Shown: positions 11,690-26,600 of the stretch, in pieces
Position numbering within the stretch: position 1 is the first letter of the stretch
How the letters are laid out: the number at the start of each line of letters is the position of its first letter
Source: Cladorhizidae sp. MBARI D1340-BT2
Lineage: Eukaryota > Porifera > Demospongiae > Poecilosclerida > Cladorhizidae
Assembly: GCA_028752905.1 (NCBI GenBank)
Contig: JAQNBH010000005.1
Coordinates: forward strand, 4,207,812-4,271,811
Length of the DNA: 64,000 nt
Direction of reading: 5' to 3'
Position numbers and translations under genes: made by a program
The notes under the pieces: generated by a model
Databases searched by the model: none
What the model saw: the letters and a program-made list of their open reading frames with translations, nothing else
Told to the model about the DNA's origin: nothing

Positions 11690-14600
11690 CAATGGAAAAT
11701 GATGATCTCAAGATGAGGTTGAGACCTTCTTAGAACACGAGGAACACTCTCCACAGTCTGGAAGAAGGGGTTGAGATATGGGGAGGGTGAGGTGGTAGAT
11801 AGGAGAAGTAGGTAAGCTAGGAAACAGAGCGTGCTGATGCAGCAGGAGCGTGCTGATGCAGCAGAAGCCTGCTGGTGCAAGTTGGAGTTCAAACTGCAAG
11901 AGGATACATATGCTAGCCAAGAAGGCCTAACTGGAAGAAGGGAGGAAGAGATATGGATGAAAGCCTGGAGACCCTCCAAGGAGAAAAAAGAAAATCAAAG
12001 CATTGGAAACAGAAAACATCCAACTTCACTTGCCGAGGCACAGGGTATGCACCTAATGCTGCTTGGCAGCAAGTGAAGGTTGCAAAGACTTGCAGTAGCA
12101 AGACGAAGGCCTGAGGCATACGATAGAAGTGCAATGTTAGTGTCGTGAGAATTCTACTGCGCAGACCTCTGAGTGGACCACACCTCTATGCTACTACTCC
12201 ACAGACCTCTGAGTGGACCAGACCTCTATGCTACTACTCCACAGACCTCTGGTTGGCCAGACCTCCATGCTACTACTCCACAGACCTCTGAGTGGACCAG
12301 ACCTCGATGCTACTACTCCACAGACCTCTGAGTGGACCAGACCTCTATGCTACTATACTCCTGGTACTGGTGGGTTCTGGAACACTTTTCCATGGTCCAT
12401 AACTACCAGTCTCTCTACCACTGAAGGGTACCAATGTTACATGGTACAGAACCACCAGTCTCTCTACCACTGAGGGCTCCAATGTTCCATGGCACAGAAC
12501 CACCAGTCTCTCTACCACTGAAGGACATCAATGTTCCATGGCACATGGCACAGAACCACCAGTCTCTCTACCACTGAAGGGCTCCAATGTTCCATGGTAC
12601 AGAACCACCAGTCTCTCTACCACTGAAGGGCTCCAATGTTCCATGGCACAGAACCACCAGTCTCTCTACCACTGAAGGGCTCCAATGTTCCATGGCACAG
12701 AACCACCAGTCTCTCTACTACTGAAGGGCTCCAATGTTCCATGGCACAGAACCACCAGTCTCTCTACCACTGAAGGACACCAATGTTCCATGGTACAGAA
12801 CCACCAGTCTCTCTACCACTGAAGGGCTCCAATGTTCCATGGCACAGAACCACCAGTCTCTCTACCACTGAAGGGCTCCAATGTTACATGGTACAGAACC
12901 ACCAGTCTCTCTACCACTGAAGGGTACCAATGTTCCATGGCACAGAACTACCAGTCTCTCTACCACTGAAGGGCTCCAATGTTCCATGGCACAGAACCAC
13001 CAGTCTCTCTACCACTGAAGGGCTCCAATGTTCCATGGCACAGAACCACCAGTCTCTCTACAACTGAAGGACATCAATGTGGTCCAGAACTACCAATCTC
13101 TCTACCACTGAAGGGCTCCAATGTTCCATGGCACAGAACTACCAGTCTCTCTACCACTGAAGGACACCAATGTTCCATGGTACAGAACCACCAGTCTCTC
13201 AACCACTGAAGGGCTCCAATGTTCCATGGCACAGAACCACCAGTCTCTCTACCACTGAAGGACACCAATGTTACATGGCACAGAACCACCAGTCTCTCTA
13301 CCACTGAAGGACACCAATGTTTCATGGTACAGAACTACCAGCCTCTCTACAACTGAAGAGTACCAATGTTCCATGGCACAGAACCACCAGTCTCTCTACC
13401 ACTGAAGGGTACCAATGTTACATGGTACAGAACCACCAGTCTCTCTACCACTGAGGGCTCCAATGTTACATGGTACAGAACCACCATTCTCTCTACCACT
13501 GAAGGGTACCAATGTTACATGGTACAGAACCACCGGTCTCTCTACCACTGAGGACACCAATGTTACATGGTACAGAACCACCAGTCTCTCTACCACTGAA
13601 GGGCTCCAATGTTCCATGGCACAGAACCACCAGTCTCTCTACCACTGAAGGGCTCCAATGTTCCATGGCACAGAACTACCAGTCTCTCTACCACTGAAGG
13701 GCTCCAATGTTCCATGGCACAGAACTACCAGTCTCTCTACCACTGAAGGGCTCCAATGTTCCATGGTATAGAACCACCAGTCTCTCTACCACTGAAGGGC
13801 TCTGATGAGTTTCTCCTCTAGAAATGCCATAGAATCTTTAACAGCTGACAGTGCAGCTCATCATGGATAGATTCTAGCATTTTGATTGGTTCGACATGGC
13901 ACAATGGCCACTAGAGTGGAACCAGCTCCTACTCCACTGTTTGATTTGCATTGTTGCATTGCCTTCCAGGCTCGCAACATGAGGCAACGGACACAGCAAG
14001 GCAACGCAACCCACAAGTCAGCACAATGTTGTGAACCGGTCTTTAGGCAAACCAACAAGCTATAGCTGCTCATTAGCTAGCTAACTTCAAACAAAATCAA
14101 ATACTCTTCTCCATATAGCGATGTTGTGGGCGTGGTATACACACACACTTTGATCAGTTGTCAGGAGCCATACCTTGGATCTTCAACTCCACTTAGAATA
14201 CAATTGTAAAAATTCTTCCCCTCTCTCTCCCCTTGATTTGCCTCTCCTTACTTATAATCATCATCATCATCATCATAATAATAATGGCGGTGGTGGTAAA
14301 CACTGATTTGTAAGGACAACTTATGCATGGGCTTATGGTATCACAAAGTGTGCTGCACTACTGTGAATAACTATTCATGTGTCTCTATTTTGCTATGCTG
14401 CTCAGGACTCTGCCGGCCAAAGCAGCTGCAGAGGAGAAGAGACACCAGCAGCTACACCAACAGATGATGGCAGCTGCTCGCAAGAAGGAGTTGCTGATGG
14501 CTAAGGAGGAGATGAGGAAGGAGAAGTTGCGGAGGCAGCGAGATAAAGTGGTTGCCGATGCCACCAAGGAGTGGGAAAGAATCCTCCCCAACTGGGATGC

Positions 14601-17600
14601 ACTGTGAGTAGTTGTTGGTCATGTTTTTTTTAAAGCATATTTCTTCCTCGTTTCTCTCTATTGTCTCATTCTACTCAGTTCTGCTCAGGATCTCATGTTC
14701 GCTGATATCTTTCTGTGATTCTAAGTCAGTTCTGCCCTGTTCACTGATAGCTTTCTGTGATTCCAAGTCAGTTCTGCTCAGGATAGCATGTTCACTGATA
14801 GCTTTCTGTGATTTCAAGTCAGTTCTGCTCAGGATAGCATGTTCACTGATAGCTTTCTGTGATTCCAAGTCAGTTCTGCTCAGGATAGCATGTTCACTGA
14901 TAGCTTTCTGTGATTCCAAGTCAGTTCTGCTCAGGATAGCATGTTCACTGATAGCTTTCTGTGATTCCAAGTCAGTTCTGCTCAGGATAGCATGTTCACT
15001 GATAGCTTTCTGTGATTCCAAGTCAGTTCTGCTCAGGATAGCATGTTCACTGATAGCTTTCTGTGATTCCAACTAGAGGAGAAGTTTAGTTTAATTACGA
15101 CATGCTCTACCTCTTGCGTTTACATGTATGTACGTCCCTCCTCAGGCATACTTCTAGAAAGGTTCATGACCTTTGGTGGCTGGGCTTGCCGCCAGGCATT
15201 CGTGGTAAAGTGTGGAAGAAAGCCATTGGCAACGACCTCAACATATCTTCTGATCTTTACGTAATCAACCTGCGGAGGTGCAAGGAGAGGCTGGCCTCTC
15301 CCAGGGAGAGGAATGGTATGTAATGATGTGTATATTGTGTGTGGGTGTGGTGTCATACACGTACATGACCAGCACTGTGCATGACCACCATGACCAGCAC
15401 TGTGCATGACCAGCACTGTGCATGACCAGCACTGTGCATGGCCAGCACTGTGCATGACCAGCACTGTGCATGACCAGCACTGTGCATGACCAGCACTGTG
15501 CATGACCAGCACTGTGCATGACCAGCACTGTGCATGACCAGCACTGTGCATGACCAGCACTGTGCATGGCCAGCTCTCTGTACATGGCCAGCACTGTGCA
15601 TGACCAGCACTGTGCATGACCAGCACTGTGCATGACCAGCACTGTGCATGACCACCATGCACTGTGCATGACCACCATGCACTGTGCATGACCAGCTCTC
15701 TGCATGACCAGAACTCTGTACATGACCAGCATTGACATGACCAGCACTGTGCATGACCAGCACTGTGCATGACCACCATGCACTGTACATGACCAACATG
15801 AATGGCCAGCACTGTGCATGGCCAGCACTGTACATGACCAGCACTGTGCATGACCAGCACTGTGCATGACCAGCACTGTGCATGACCAGCACTGTACATG
15901 ACCAGCACTGTGCATGGCCAGCACTGTGCATGACCAGCACTGTGCATGACCAGCACTGTACATGACCAGCACTGTGCATGACCAGCAGTGCATGACCAGC
16001 ACTGTGCATGACCAGCACTGTGCATGACCAGCACTGTGCATGACCAGCACTGTGCATGACCAGCACTGTGCATGACCAACATGACCAGCACTGTGCATGA
16101 CCAGCACTGTGCATGGCCAGCACTGTGCATGACCAGCACTGTGCATGACCAGCACTGTGCATGACCAGCACTGTGCATGACCAGCACTGTACATGACCAG
16201 CACTGTGCATGGCCAGCACTGTGCATGACCAGCACTGTGCATGGCCAGCACTGTGCATGACCAGCACTGTGCATGACCAGCACTGTGCATGACCAGCACT
16301 GTGCATGACCAGCAGTGCATGACCAGCACTGTGCATGACCAGCACTGTGCATGACCAGCACTGTGCATGGCCAGCACTGTGCATGGCCAGCACTGTGCAT
16401 GGCCAGCACTGTGCATGACCAGCACTGTACATGACCAGCACTGTGCATGGCCAGCACTGTGCATGGCCAGCACTGTGCATGGCCAGCACTGTGCATGGCC
16501 AGCACTGTACATGGCCAGCACTGTGCATGGCCAGCACTGTGCATGACCAGCACTGTGCATGACCAGCACTGTGCATGACCAGCACTGTGCATGACCAGCA
16601 CTGTGCATGGCCAGCTCTCTGCATGACCAGAACTCTGTACATGGCCAGCACTGTACATGACCACCATGCACTGTGCATGACCAGCTCTCTGCATGACCAG
16701 AACTCTGTACATGACCAGCATTGACATGACCAGCACTGTGCATGACCAGCACTGTGCATGACCACCATGCACTGTACATGACCAACATGAATGGCCAGCA
16801 CTGTGCATGGCCAGCACTGTACATGACCAGCACTGTGCATGACCAGCACCAGCACTGTGCATGACCAGCACTGTACATGGCCAGCACTGTGCATGACCAC
16901 CATGACCAGCACTGTGCATGACCAGCACTGTGCATGACCAGCACTGTACATGACCAACATGACCAGCACTGTACATGACCAGCACTGTGCATGACCAGCA
17001 CTGTACATGACCAGCACCAGCACTGTGCATGACCAGCACTGTGCATGACCAGCACTGTGCATGACCAGCACTGTGCATGACCAGCACTGCGCATGACCAG
17101 CACTGTACATGATCAGCGATGACCAGCACTGCCATAGGACATCCCAGGGTACTTGGGACTGTCCCTAGTGAAGGGTGGCTGTCAAGAAGTACACTGGTAC
17201 TGGTTTTGCCTTATTTTTTATTTATTTTGAATTTAATGTTAATTAATTAATTTAATTTTGATCGATTAATTTAATTTTAATTAATTAATTTATTTATTAT
17301 TATTATTTATTATTATTATTATATTTATATAGAATACATGCATATAGAATACATGCATATTGCATACATTTAATTTAAGAAATAATGATCGTTAATTAAT
17401 TTGATTTTAAATTAATTTATTTTTTAATTTATTTAATTTTTAATTTTTATGGCAGATGATGACGACAACCCCCATCCCCAAAGCAAAGTCGCAAAGTCAT
17501 AGCAAAGTCATATCTCAGCTAAAACTCGAATTTCTTAGCTGTGCCTTTGCTGGCAATTAGCTCCAACTCCAAAAAGACTGCCAGCGTGCCTTGAATCCTT

Positions 17601-20600
17601 TACTAAGGGGGTGGACAGGGGGTGGAATGGAAGACCTAAGGTCATAAATGCTGTGTAAAACCTTGACATTCATCCTCAAGTATCATCCATGTTTCTGTGT
17701 ATCTTTTACATACAATCATACAATTTTTGACCAAAAGACTCCCAGATATTCCAGTGCCTTGTAGTGATTAATCTTGTTTCTTGATCGCCGGGAAAAGGTA
17801 TAGATAGGTAAAAGCCATCATTGCATCGATAGTTGTCATCAATGAGCTAGTTCATGTGCTATTGAATCCAGCTAGCTCACGTGCTGTAGAGCGAGCTAGC
17901 TCATGTGCTGTTTTATAATTAGAGAGAGCTAGCTCACGTGCTGTTTTATAACTAGAGAGAGCTGCTGTTTTATAATTAGAGCTAGCTAGCTCAAGTGCTG
18001 TTTATAATTAGAGCTAGCTAGCTCACCTGCTGTTTTATAATTAGAGCTAGCTAGCTCATGTGCTGTTTTATAATCTAGCTCACTTGCTGCTTTTAACTAG
18101 AAGCACGCTAGCTCACATGCTGTTTTATAATTAGAATCAAGCTAGCTCACATGCTGTTTTATAATTAGAATCAAGCTAGCTCACGTGCTGTTTTATAATT
18201 AGAGCGAGCTAGCTCATGTGCTGTTTTATAATTAGAGAGAGCTAGCTCACGTGCTGTTTTATAATTAGAGAGAGCTGCTGTTTTATAATTAGAGCTAGCT
18301 AGCTCAAGTGCTGTTTATAATTAGAGCTAGCTAGCTCACCTGCTGTTTTATAATTAGAGCTAGCTAGCTCATGTGCTGTTTTATAATCTAGCTCACTTGC
18401 TGCTTTTAACTAGAAGCACGCTAGCTCACATGCTGTTTTATAATTAGAATCAAGCTAGCTCACATGCTGTTTTATAATTAGAATCAAGCTAGCTCACGTG
18501 CTGTTTTATAATTAGAATCACATGCTGTTTTATAATTAGAATCAAGCTAGCTCACATGCTGTTTTATAATTAGAATCAAGCTAGCTCACATGCTGTTTTA
18601 TAATTAGAATCAAGCTAGCTCATGTGCTGTTTTATAATTAGAATCAACTCACATGCCATTTTATAATTACTAGCTCACTTGCTGTTTTGTACTAAAACTA
18701 TTGTCCTTCTCTAAAATATGACTCAATCAAGCAAGGGGTTGAATTTGAACTGAGAGGTCAATTGGTTTACTGATGACTCAAACAAAACAACAACAAAAAG
18801 AGAAAAAATGTGTGAATAGTGTCTGCCGTGTTAGTTTGCTCTGGGCAGCTCGTGCCAAGTCCTTGAAGGAGCCTGTAACTGATCCCTGGCTGACTCCAGT
18901 AATAACAAAACAACAAGGTGTGGTATGTGCTGACTTGTGTCATGTACACGTATAACAATAAGAAAAGCAGATCAAGTGTTTAATGAGTGGTTCATCTCTG
19001 CTGTTTGGTTTCCATGGGAGTTCTCACCTGCCATGATGCTGAAGGATCCTGTAAAACAACACCAACCACATACAGAAGGAATAAGATCACTTGGTTATGA
19101 AAAGAAAAAATCCCTCTCGTACTTGGAAGCCATTTGGCTTGGATCGCGACGGTGGCAAACATCTGGACGGAGCAACTGGGATACAATCGAAATCAGGAAA
19201 GATTCTGGTAGGGGACTCGACCTGTGCAGGCACTTTCCCCCTCATATACAGATCTTCTAAGCAAGAAGCTGGCTGTGGTTGCTAACAGAGCTGAGATTTT
19301 GAAGATTCGGAAGTATTCCGGCATCAGATTATTTTCTTCCCCCTAGGATAGAGACAACTGCTATGTTCAGCAACGAGGCCGTGTAGAGTTGGCTATATAT
19401 TATGCAGAGGTGGGTGTGGTCAAGGTTGATGGCCATGCGGTGTGGCAACACCTCTGTTTTGCTAGGTTCAGCTAGCACTCACCTAGCCCTAGCCCTAGCC
19501 GGCTGTCATCACTATTTAGAAATTAGTAATCGTACTGTTTGTATAATGATAGAAAAATATATTTACTCCCATAGGGAAGAGAATATTCATTAACTACTCA
19601 TTTTGTACACACTGTTGATCTTTAACTGTGCTCATTTTGTTGCTTTAGGCTAGTATATATTGTGTTGCCATAGCACTGAGCATGCCCAGTATTTTAGCAC
19701 CTTAGTTGTGCTTGAATACTGTTAATTTTTACGTTGGCCATAGCAACAACCAAAAATGGGCATGCTCAGTTTCTTTTTTTAGCTAGTAACACATAGTTAC
19801 TATTTACTACAGTAAAGAAATGGAACTTAGCAATAGTTTGGAGGATTTCTTTGAGCCAGCCTTGTTGAAGTGCCTAACAGCAGCTGAGTTTATTACTGGT
19901 GTAAGTGACCATGACCTGGACATGGGTGATGTCAGTACTTTTCTGGCAAATTTACCTGAAGAATCTTCGAGTGAAAGGAATGAGAAGTCTGCTGGATTTA
20001 AAAGCATGGAAGAAGCTGACATACCTCTCACTTATCATACTCTCCTGCTGTCGTCATGATATTGTAATCACACTTGTTCTCGTAATGATAGGGAATGGGT
20101 GGACTCGAATCCGTGTGATTGCATATGCTAATTGTCATTATAGCTTTGGTGGTATTGTTTTCCTATCTTGTTTAAGCGAATAATTAATTTTTTAAAATTA
20201 CTTTTTGACCCACAGTCAAAAGTAAGAACATTTTTGCTCTTGTACGTCATGCCGTGTAATAAAGATTACGGTTGGGATGGGGGAAGAAGATACCCAACAG
20301 AAATTCCCCCCTCCCAGACCACCCCAGACCAGCAAATATATTAGCATGTAATATAATATCTGCTTGTTTGATTCAAAGGAGACAGCACTCATTTGTGTTC
20401 CTTCCCCCTTTTTAATAGGCTCTTGCCTTATAAAAGTGGCTGAGCAAGAAAAATACTTCAGGCATACTAAATATTCCACATCCCCATTCCCCTCCCAGCA
20501 AAAAAAGTCCTGTATGAAACCACATCATGGATCCTATAATCAGTGCTAGGGGCTAAGGCTAGGGGTGGTCCATGGCTAGGGTTAGGGCCAACCTTAAGGT

Positions 20601-23600
20601 TCGGGATATTCTAGGCTAGGGCCAGACTAAGGCTTAGGATATTCCATGGCTAGAGTTAAGACCGAGGCGTGGGATATTCTAGGCTAGGGCCAGACTAAGG
20701 CTTAGAATATTCCATGGCTAGGGTTAAGGCTGAGGCGTGGGATATTCTAGGCTAGGGTCAGACTAAGGCAGGATATTCCATGGCTAGGGTTAAGGCTGAG
20801 GCGTGGGATATTCTAGGCTAGGGTCAGACTAAGGCAGGATATTCCATGGCTAGGGTTAAGCTGAGGTGTGGGATATTCTAGGCTAGGGCCAGACTAAGGC
20901 TTGGGATATTCCATGGCTAGGGTTAAGGCTGAGGTGTGGGATATTCTAGGCTAGGGTCAGACTAAGGCTTAGGATATTCCATGGCTAGAGTTAAGGCCGA
21001 GGTGTGGGATATTCTAGGCTAGGGTCAGACTAATGCTTAAGATATTCCATGGCTAGAGTTAAGGCCGAGGTGTGGGATATTCTAGGCTAGGGTCAGACTA
21101 AGACTTAGGATATTCCATGGCTAGGGTTAGGGCTGAGGTGTGGGATATTCTAGGCTAGGGTTAGACTAAGGCTTAGGATATTCCATGGCTAGAGTTAGGG
21201 CTGAGGTGTGGGATATTCTAGGCTAGGGCCAGACTAATGCTTAAGATATTCCATGGCTAGGGTTAAGGCTGAGGTGTGGGATATTCTAGGCTAGGGTTAG
21301 ACTAAGGCTTAGGATATTCCATGGCTAGAGTTAGGGCTGAGGTGTGGGATATTCTAGGCTAGGGCCAGACTAAGGCTTAGGATATTCCATGGCTCTAGGA
21401 TTAGGGCCAGGCAAGAGGATATACTAGAGCTATGGGTATTCTAGGACTGCAATAGGGATATAGTAAGGTTATGTGGAATTTTAGTAGGGACAGCCTAGGA
21501 AAATTCCGAGTACCTGGGATAGAACTGGGATCCATACTGTATTGCCTGTTTCCCTCATTAGGGACATCTTAGGTAATCTCAAGCATTCCAGGAATCCCAG
21601 GATATGCTAGGAATGACTGTGGCAGCACTGGACGTCCCTGGTGTGTGTGTGTGCTGAGTCATGTGCTAGGAGGTGTGTGGCAGCACTGGTGTGTGTGTGT
21701 CATGTGCTCGGAGGTGTGTGGCAGCACTGGTGTGTGTGTGTCATGTGCTCGGAGGTGTGTGGCAGCACTGGACGTCCCTGGTGTGTGTGGCAGTACTGGA
21801 CGTCCCTGGTGTGTGTGTGTGCTGTGTCATGTGCTAGGAGGTGTGTGGCAGCACTGGACGTCCCTGGTGTGTGTGGCAGTACTGGACGTCCCTTGTGTGT
21901 GTGTGTGCTGTGTCATGTGCTAGGAGGTGTGTGGCAGCACTGGACGTCCCTGGTGTGTGTGTGTGCTGTGTCATGTGCTAGGAGGTGTGTGGCAGCACTG
22001 GACGTCCCTGGTGTGTGTGTGTGCTGAGTCATGTGCTAGGAGGTGTGTGGCAGTACTGGACGTCCCTGGTGTGTGTGTGTGTGCTGTGTCATGTGCTAGG
22101 AGGTGTGTGGCAGCACTGGACGTCCCTGGTGTGTGTGTGTGCTGAGTCATGTGCTAGGAGGTGTGTGGGCAGTACTGGACGTCCCTGGTGTGTGTGTGTG
22201 CTGTGTCATGTGCTAGGAGGTGTGTGGCAGCACTGGACGTCCTTGGTGTGTGTGTGTGCTATGTCATGTGCTAGGAGGTGTGTGGCAGCACTGGAAGTCC
22301 CTGGTGTGTGTGCTGTGTCATGTGCTAGGAAGGTGGTGGCAATATTGGACATCCCTGGTGTGTGTGTGTGGGGGGGGGGGGGGGGGCAGATCATGTGCAA
22401 GCTAAATAACGACGACTTGTAGGTGTGAAGGAGATCTGAGGCTGGAGGCACATCTAATGGAGCGTGTCTTGTGGAATGCTATACGGTGCATATATGCAGA
22501 TGTGTTGTTGTGTGTGCAGAGTCTATTTCATCTCGGACAAGTGTTAATAGAGAACACAGTGTGGAGGTCATCCATCTAGACGTTCTCAGGACCTTCCCCA
22601 CTCTAGGCTTCTTCCAAGATGTGAGTCACTTCTCTCTTACCTCCACACACACAATACACTCACACACACACACAAGCAAGCCACTCCCACCCTGTCCTTA
22701 TTCTCAACATAGTCATGCTTTGATTTTACATGTTTTCTCACACTCAATCTTGACCTTCACCACCCCCCACCACAACCAACACCACATCCTCACCGTCCCC
22801 ACCACAACTGACAACACAACCACAACCACATCCTCAACACCCCCACCACAACCAACACCACATCCTCACCATCGCCACCACAACCAACACCACACCCTCA
22901 CCATCCCCACCACAACCAACACCACACCCTCACCATCCCCACCACAACCAACACCACATCCTCTTACCACCAACACCACACCCTCACCACCAACACCATC
23001 CCCACCACAACCAACACCACACCCTCACCATCCCTACCACAACCAACACGATATCCTCACCATCTCCACCACAACCAACACCACATCCTCACCATCCCCA
23101 CACAACCAACACCACATTCTCACCATCACCACATCCTCACCATCACCACATCCTCACCATCCCCACACAACCAACACCATATCCTCACCATCCCCACCAC
23201 AACCAACACCACATCCCCACACAACCAATACCACATCCTCACCATCCCCACACAACCAACACCACATCCTCACCATCACCACCACAACCAACACCACATC
23301 CTCACCATCCCCGCCACAACCAACACCACATCCTCACCATCACCACTACATCAATCATGATTACCAACACCCATCACATCAACACCATCGCACGCACTCT
23401 CTATCCTTCTATTTCTAGGGTGGACCATACAACAAATCTCTGCACGATGTCCTTGGTGCCTACGCATGCTATCGTCCTGACATTGGCTACGTCCAGGGCA
23501 TGTCCTTCCTGGCAGCTGTGCTTCTCCTCAACATGGAGGCTGCAGATGCATTCATTTGCCTGGCGAACCTCCTCAATCTTCCTTCTTATCTGGCCTTCTT

Positions 23601-26600
23601 CAAAGTAACTCATATATACTTCTATGAGAGTACAGTTGAGACCTCAAAATAATTTGCGTACCTGTTCCTGAAGCATGTGTACTTTATAGATGCTAAAAGT
23701 AGATTCTAAAAATAGATGCTAACAATGGAACTGCTATCTATAGATTGACCGAAATGGTTTTATATAATATGTGGCAAATTGACTAATTTCTAAATGAGTA
23801 GGACTTTTAAGCTAAGCTGGTAGAAGGGGAATCAACTATTTACATATATATTCACTGATAGTCACCTTGTTATGTCAAGGTTTAAGGTCTGTGCTTGATT
23901 ATTCTATGGTAATTGTGATGGTTATGCCCTCTGATGTGATACTGATTGACTGCACCCTCTGTCATGTCCTCAGGTTGACCATGCTCTGATGTGGCCCTAT
24001 TTCAACGCATTCCAGATCCTCCTGCAAGATTCCTTACCTAAGCTCAATGTCCACTTCTCCTCCCTCAATTTTACTCCGGAGTACTACCTCATCGAATGGT
24101 ATGTGGGCATGAAGCCGGCTTTTAAGAAGGAGTCTCTTTGAATAGCACTGTCAACTCATTGGCATACCCCCTGTTATCAAGCCTCAATATGGAGAGTGAT
24201 GTTAGCTATAGTCTCTGGTTAATATGCTCCTGGTTAATTAGCTCCAGTAGTCTCTGGTTAATAAGCTCCTATAGTCTCTGGTTAATAAGCTCCAATAGTC
24301 TCTGGTTAATAAGCTCCAGTAGTCTCTGGTTAATAAGCTCCTGTAGTCTCTGGTTAATAAGCTCCTGTAGTCTCTGGTTAATAAGCTTCTGCAGTCTCTG
24401 GTTAATAAGCTCCTGTAGTCTCTGGTTAATAAGCTCCTGTAGTCTCTGGTTAATAAGCTCCTGTAGTCTCTGGTTAATAAGCTCCTGTAGTCTCTGGTTA
24501 ATAAGCTCCTGCAGTCTCTGGTTAATAAGCTCCTATAGTCTCTGGTTAATAAGCTCATCTCAATAACAAGCACATTTTGGGCATTGGGTTGGGACATTCA
24601 TTAATTATGGAGTAGCTGGTTAATAAGCTCCTGTAGTCTCTGGTTAATAAGCTCCTGTAGTCTCTGGTTAATAAGCTCCTGTAGTCTCTGGTTAATAAGC
24701 TCCTGCAGTCTCTGGTTAATAAGCTCCTATAGTCTCTGGTTAATAAGCTCATCTCAATAACAAGCACATTTTGGGCATTGGGTTGGGACATTCATTAATT
24801 ATGGAGTAGCTGCCTGGGATCAAGAATTCCTCGGGTATGTCCAGGGTGGAAGGCGCCTGGGGAAGAGAGTGGTGGTTTCTTGCATGGAATTGTGATCAGC
24901 TTTTAAGAGCACTTTTACTCTTCTTAAAGGACGTCGAATACTTTTAATGATCAGTTTTTGAAGGGTTGGTTGTATTCCTAATAAAAACATGGAGGTTGCT
25001 CCACCAGTTGTAACCACCCCTGTAGCAACTGTTTAGCTCAGACTCAATTGTTGTCATAACCTTTCTCCTCCTTAGCTTCAACTCCATCTCACTGGTCCTT
25101 CTTGTTTTACTCTTCTTGGGTTCCTACAGGTTTATCTCTATCTCTGAACAACCTCTTCCACCTCTGACAACCGACCACCCCTTTGCTTTTCTGTGATTAT
25201 CTTCTTGCTTGAACTATTTTCTGATGCATGCTACCTTTTCATCTATTCCCCACAGCAGCCACCCTCTCTTTCACACCCCCACTCAGTGAGTTTTTTTTGT
25301 CATGTTTTATTCCCAGTAGCCGGGATACATGGTATAATATGTGTAGCTCTGCTACTGGAAGGCCTTGAAGTTTTGCATCATAATACAGCAACTTGATTCT
25401 TACTTCCAGCTCTTGTGCATGTTGGACAGTATTAGTAAGGTTGGATCTTCTGGCACTTGGTGCAGCTATAAGCCCTAGGATATACACACACATGAGCAGT
25501 GTGCATCAAGGAACTACTGGTGCAAACCACACTTATCATTCTATGAATGATGGATCTCTTTGCAAGGAGGGTTGCCTCTACCATTCTTCTTTTGACAACT
25601 GCCCTTGTAGCTGCATGTCAGGGGCACCATGGTCTCCTGTGGCAATGCATCCTCATACAGTACTGCTACTGAGGTTTACCTCATCTCCAGAGGCTGCCTC
25701 TTCCTCAGACACTGCCTCTTCCTCAGACACTAAGATAGCACTAGAAGCCATACTGATCCTCCTTCTAGATCTGAACTGTTGACTGTAAAGAATGATCGAT
25801 GAAGCCAATGTCCAATCCAGGTTTTATTGCTAGGCTAAACTATGGGGGAGATGAGGAAGGACGGAGAAGAGGGAGGGGTGTTTAGTGTGAATCTCTGATG
25901 TGACGTGTCCCTTTAATATGTTGTTGTTGTTGGGTAGGATCTTCACCATCTACACCAGAACTCTTCCTTTGGACATTGCCTGTCGGGTGTGGGATATGTT
26001 CTGCAGAGATGGAGATTCCTTCCTCTTCAGAACTGCATTAGGTAATGGCATATATGTATATATATTATACGTATGTAGTATATATACGGTACTCTACCTA
26101 GTAGATGCAAGCTATCCAGTTAAGCGCCGTTAAGCGCCGAGAATATAGAAGTTTAAAACCACGTGCACGCCTGTAATAGGAACTCGGCATATAGACTTAT
26201 GGTACGCATATGCACACGCGTGTGCACACACAATGTACTGTTTTTATGGTGGCTGGAAAACTTTGATGAGAAAGGTATTAAATAGCACCAGGCCTCCCCA
26301 GTTGTGTGTTAGTATACTGTATTTCCTCAACTGGTTTATTGCCCTAATAGTAGTCCCCCTCAAACAGTTGCAGTGGACGTTCACTCTCTAGCAGAAGTGA
26401 TCATTTGAATCTCATTAGCAACAGGTGGCAGTGAAGATGGTCTACTAAAAAGTTTGCTAGTTTTATCTACTTCACAGTAGTTTGTTAATTTCCCATTCTT
26501 TGCCGTTGTCAGAGAAAATGCTGCTAGACTTTCTGGAGGTCAGCCAGCCGTGCTATTTCAGTACTGCCACCTCTCCCAGCTTTATAAGCTGAATGTCTTA

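Larger units (their letters stand above)
7266..14405. other. TBC intron 3, 7.1 kb, array-rich
   Basis: The intron after the 90-nt exon 7176-7265 contains four arrays (about 7450-9265, 10058-10690, 12150-12360, 12385-13803). Between them lie unassigned stretches at 9266-10057 and 10691-12149. An open frame of 143 codons at 10704-11135 is outside the arrays but has no recognisable domain. A (CA)n run at about 11660-11690 and C-runs at 11170 and 11420 are present. 13804-14405 holds only a short (ATC)n/(ATA)n tract. Confidence 0.6.

Noticed and set aside
15355..17130. TGACC half-sites every 16 bp as a nuclear receptor array
   Set aside because: The periodicity is explained by the repeat; half-site orientation and spacing match no standard response element and there is no other support.
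15120..17135. Three minus-strand open frames of 585-671 codons
   Set aside because: Consequence of the 16-bp unit that lacks stops in every minus frame; they overlap TBC exon 5 antisense.
22421..22519. Possible extra TBC exon upstream of 22520
   Set aside because: Exon 5 joins directly to 22520 in the correct phase and no conserved residues are gained by adding this sequence.
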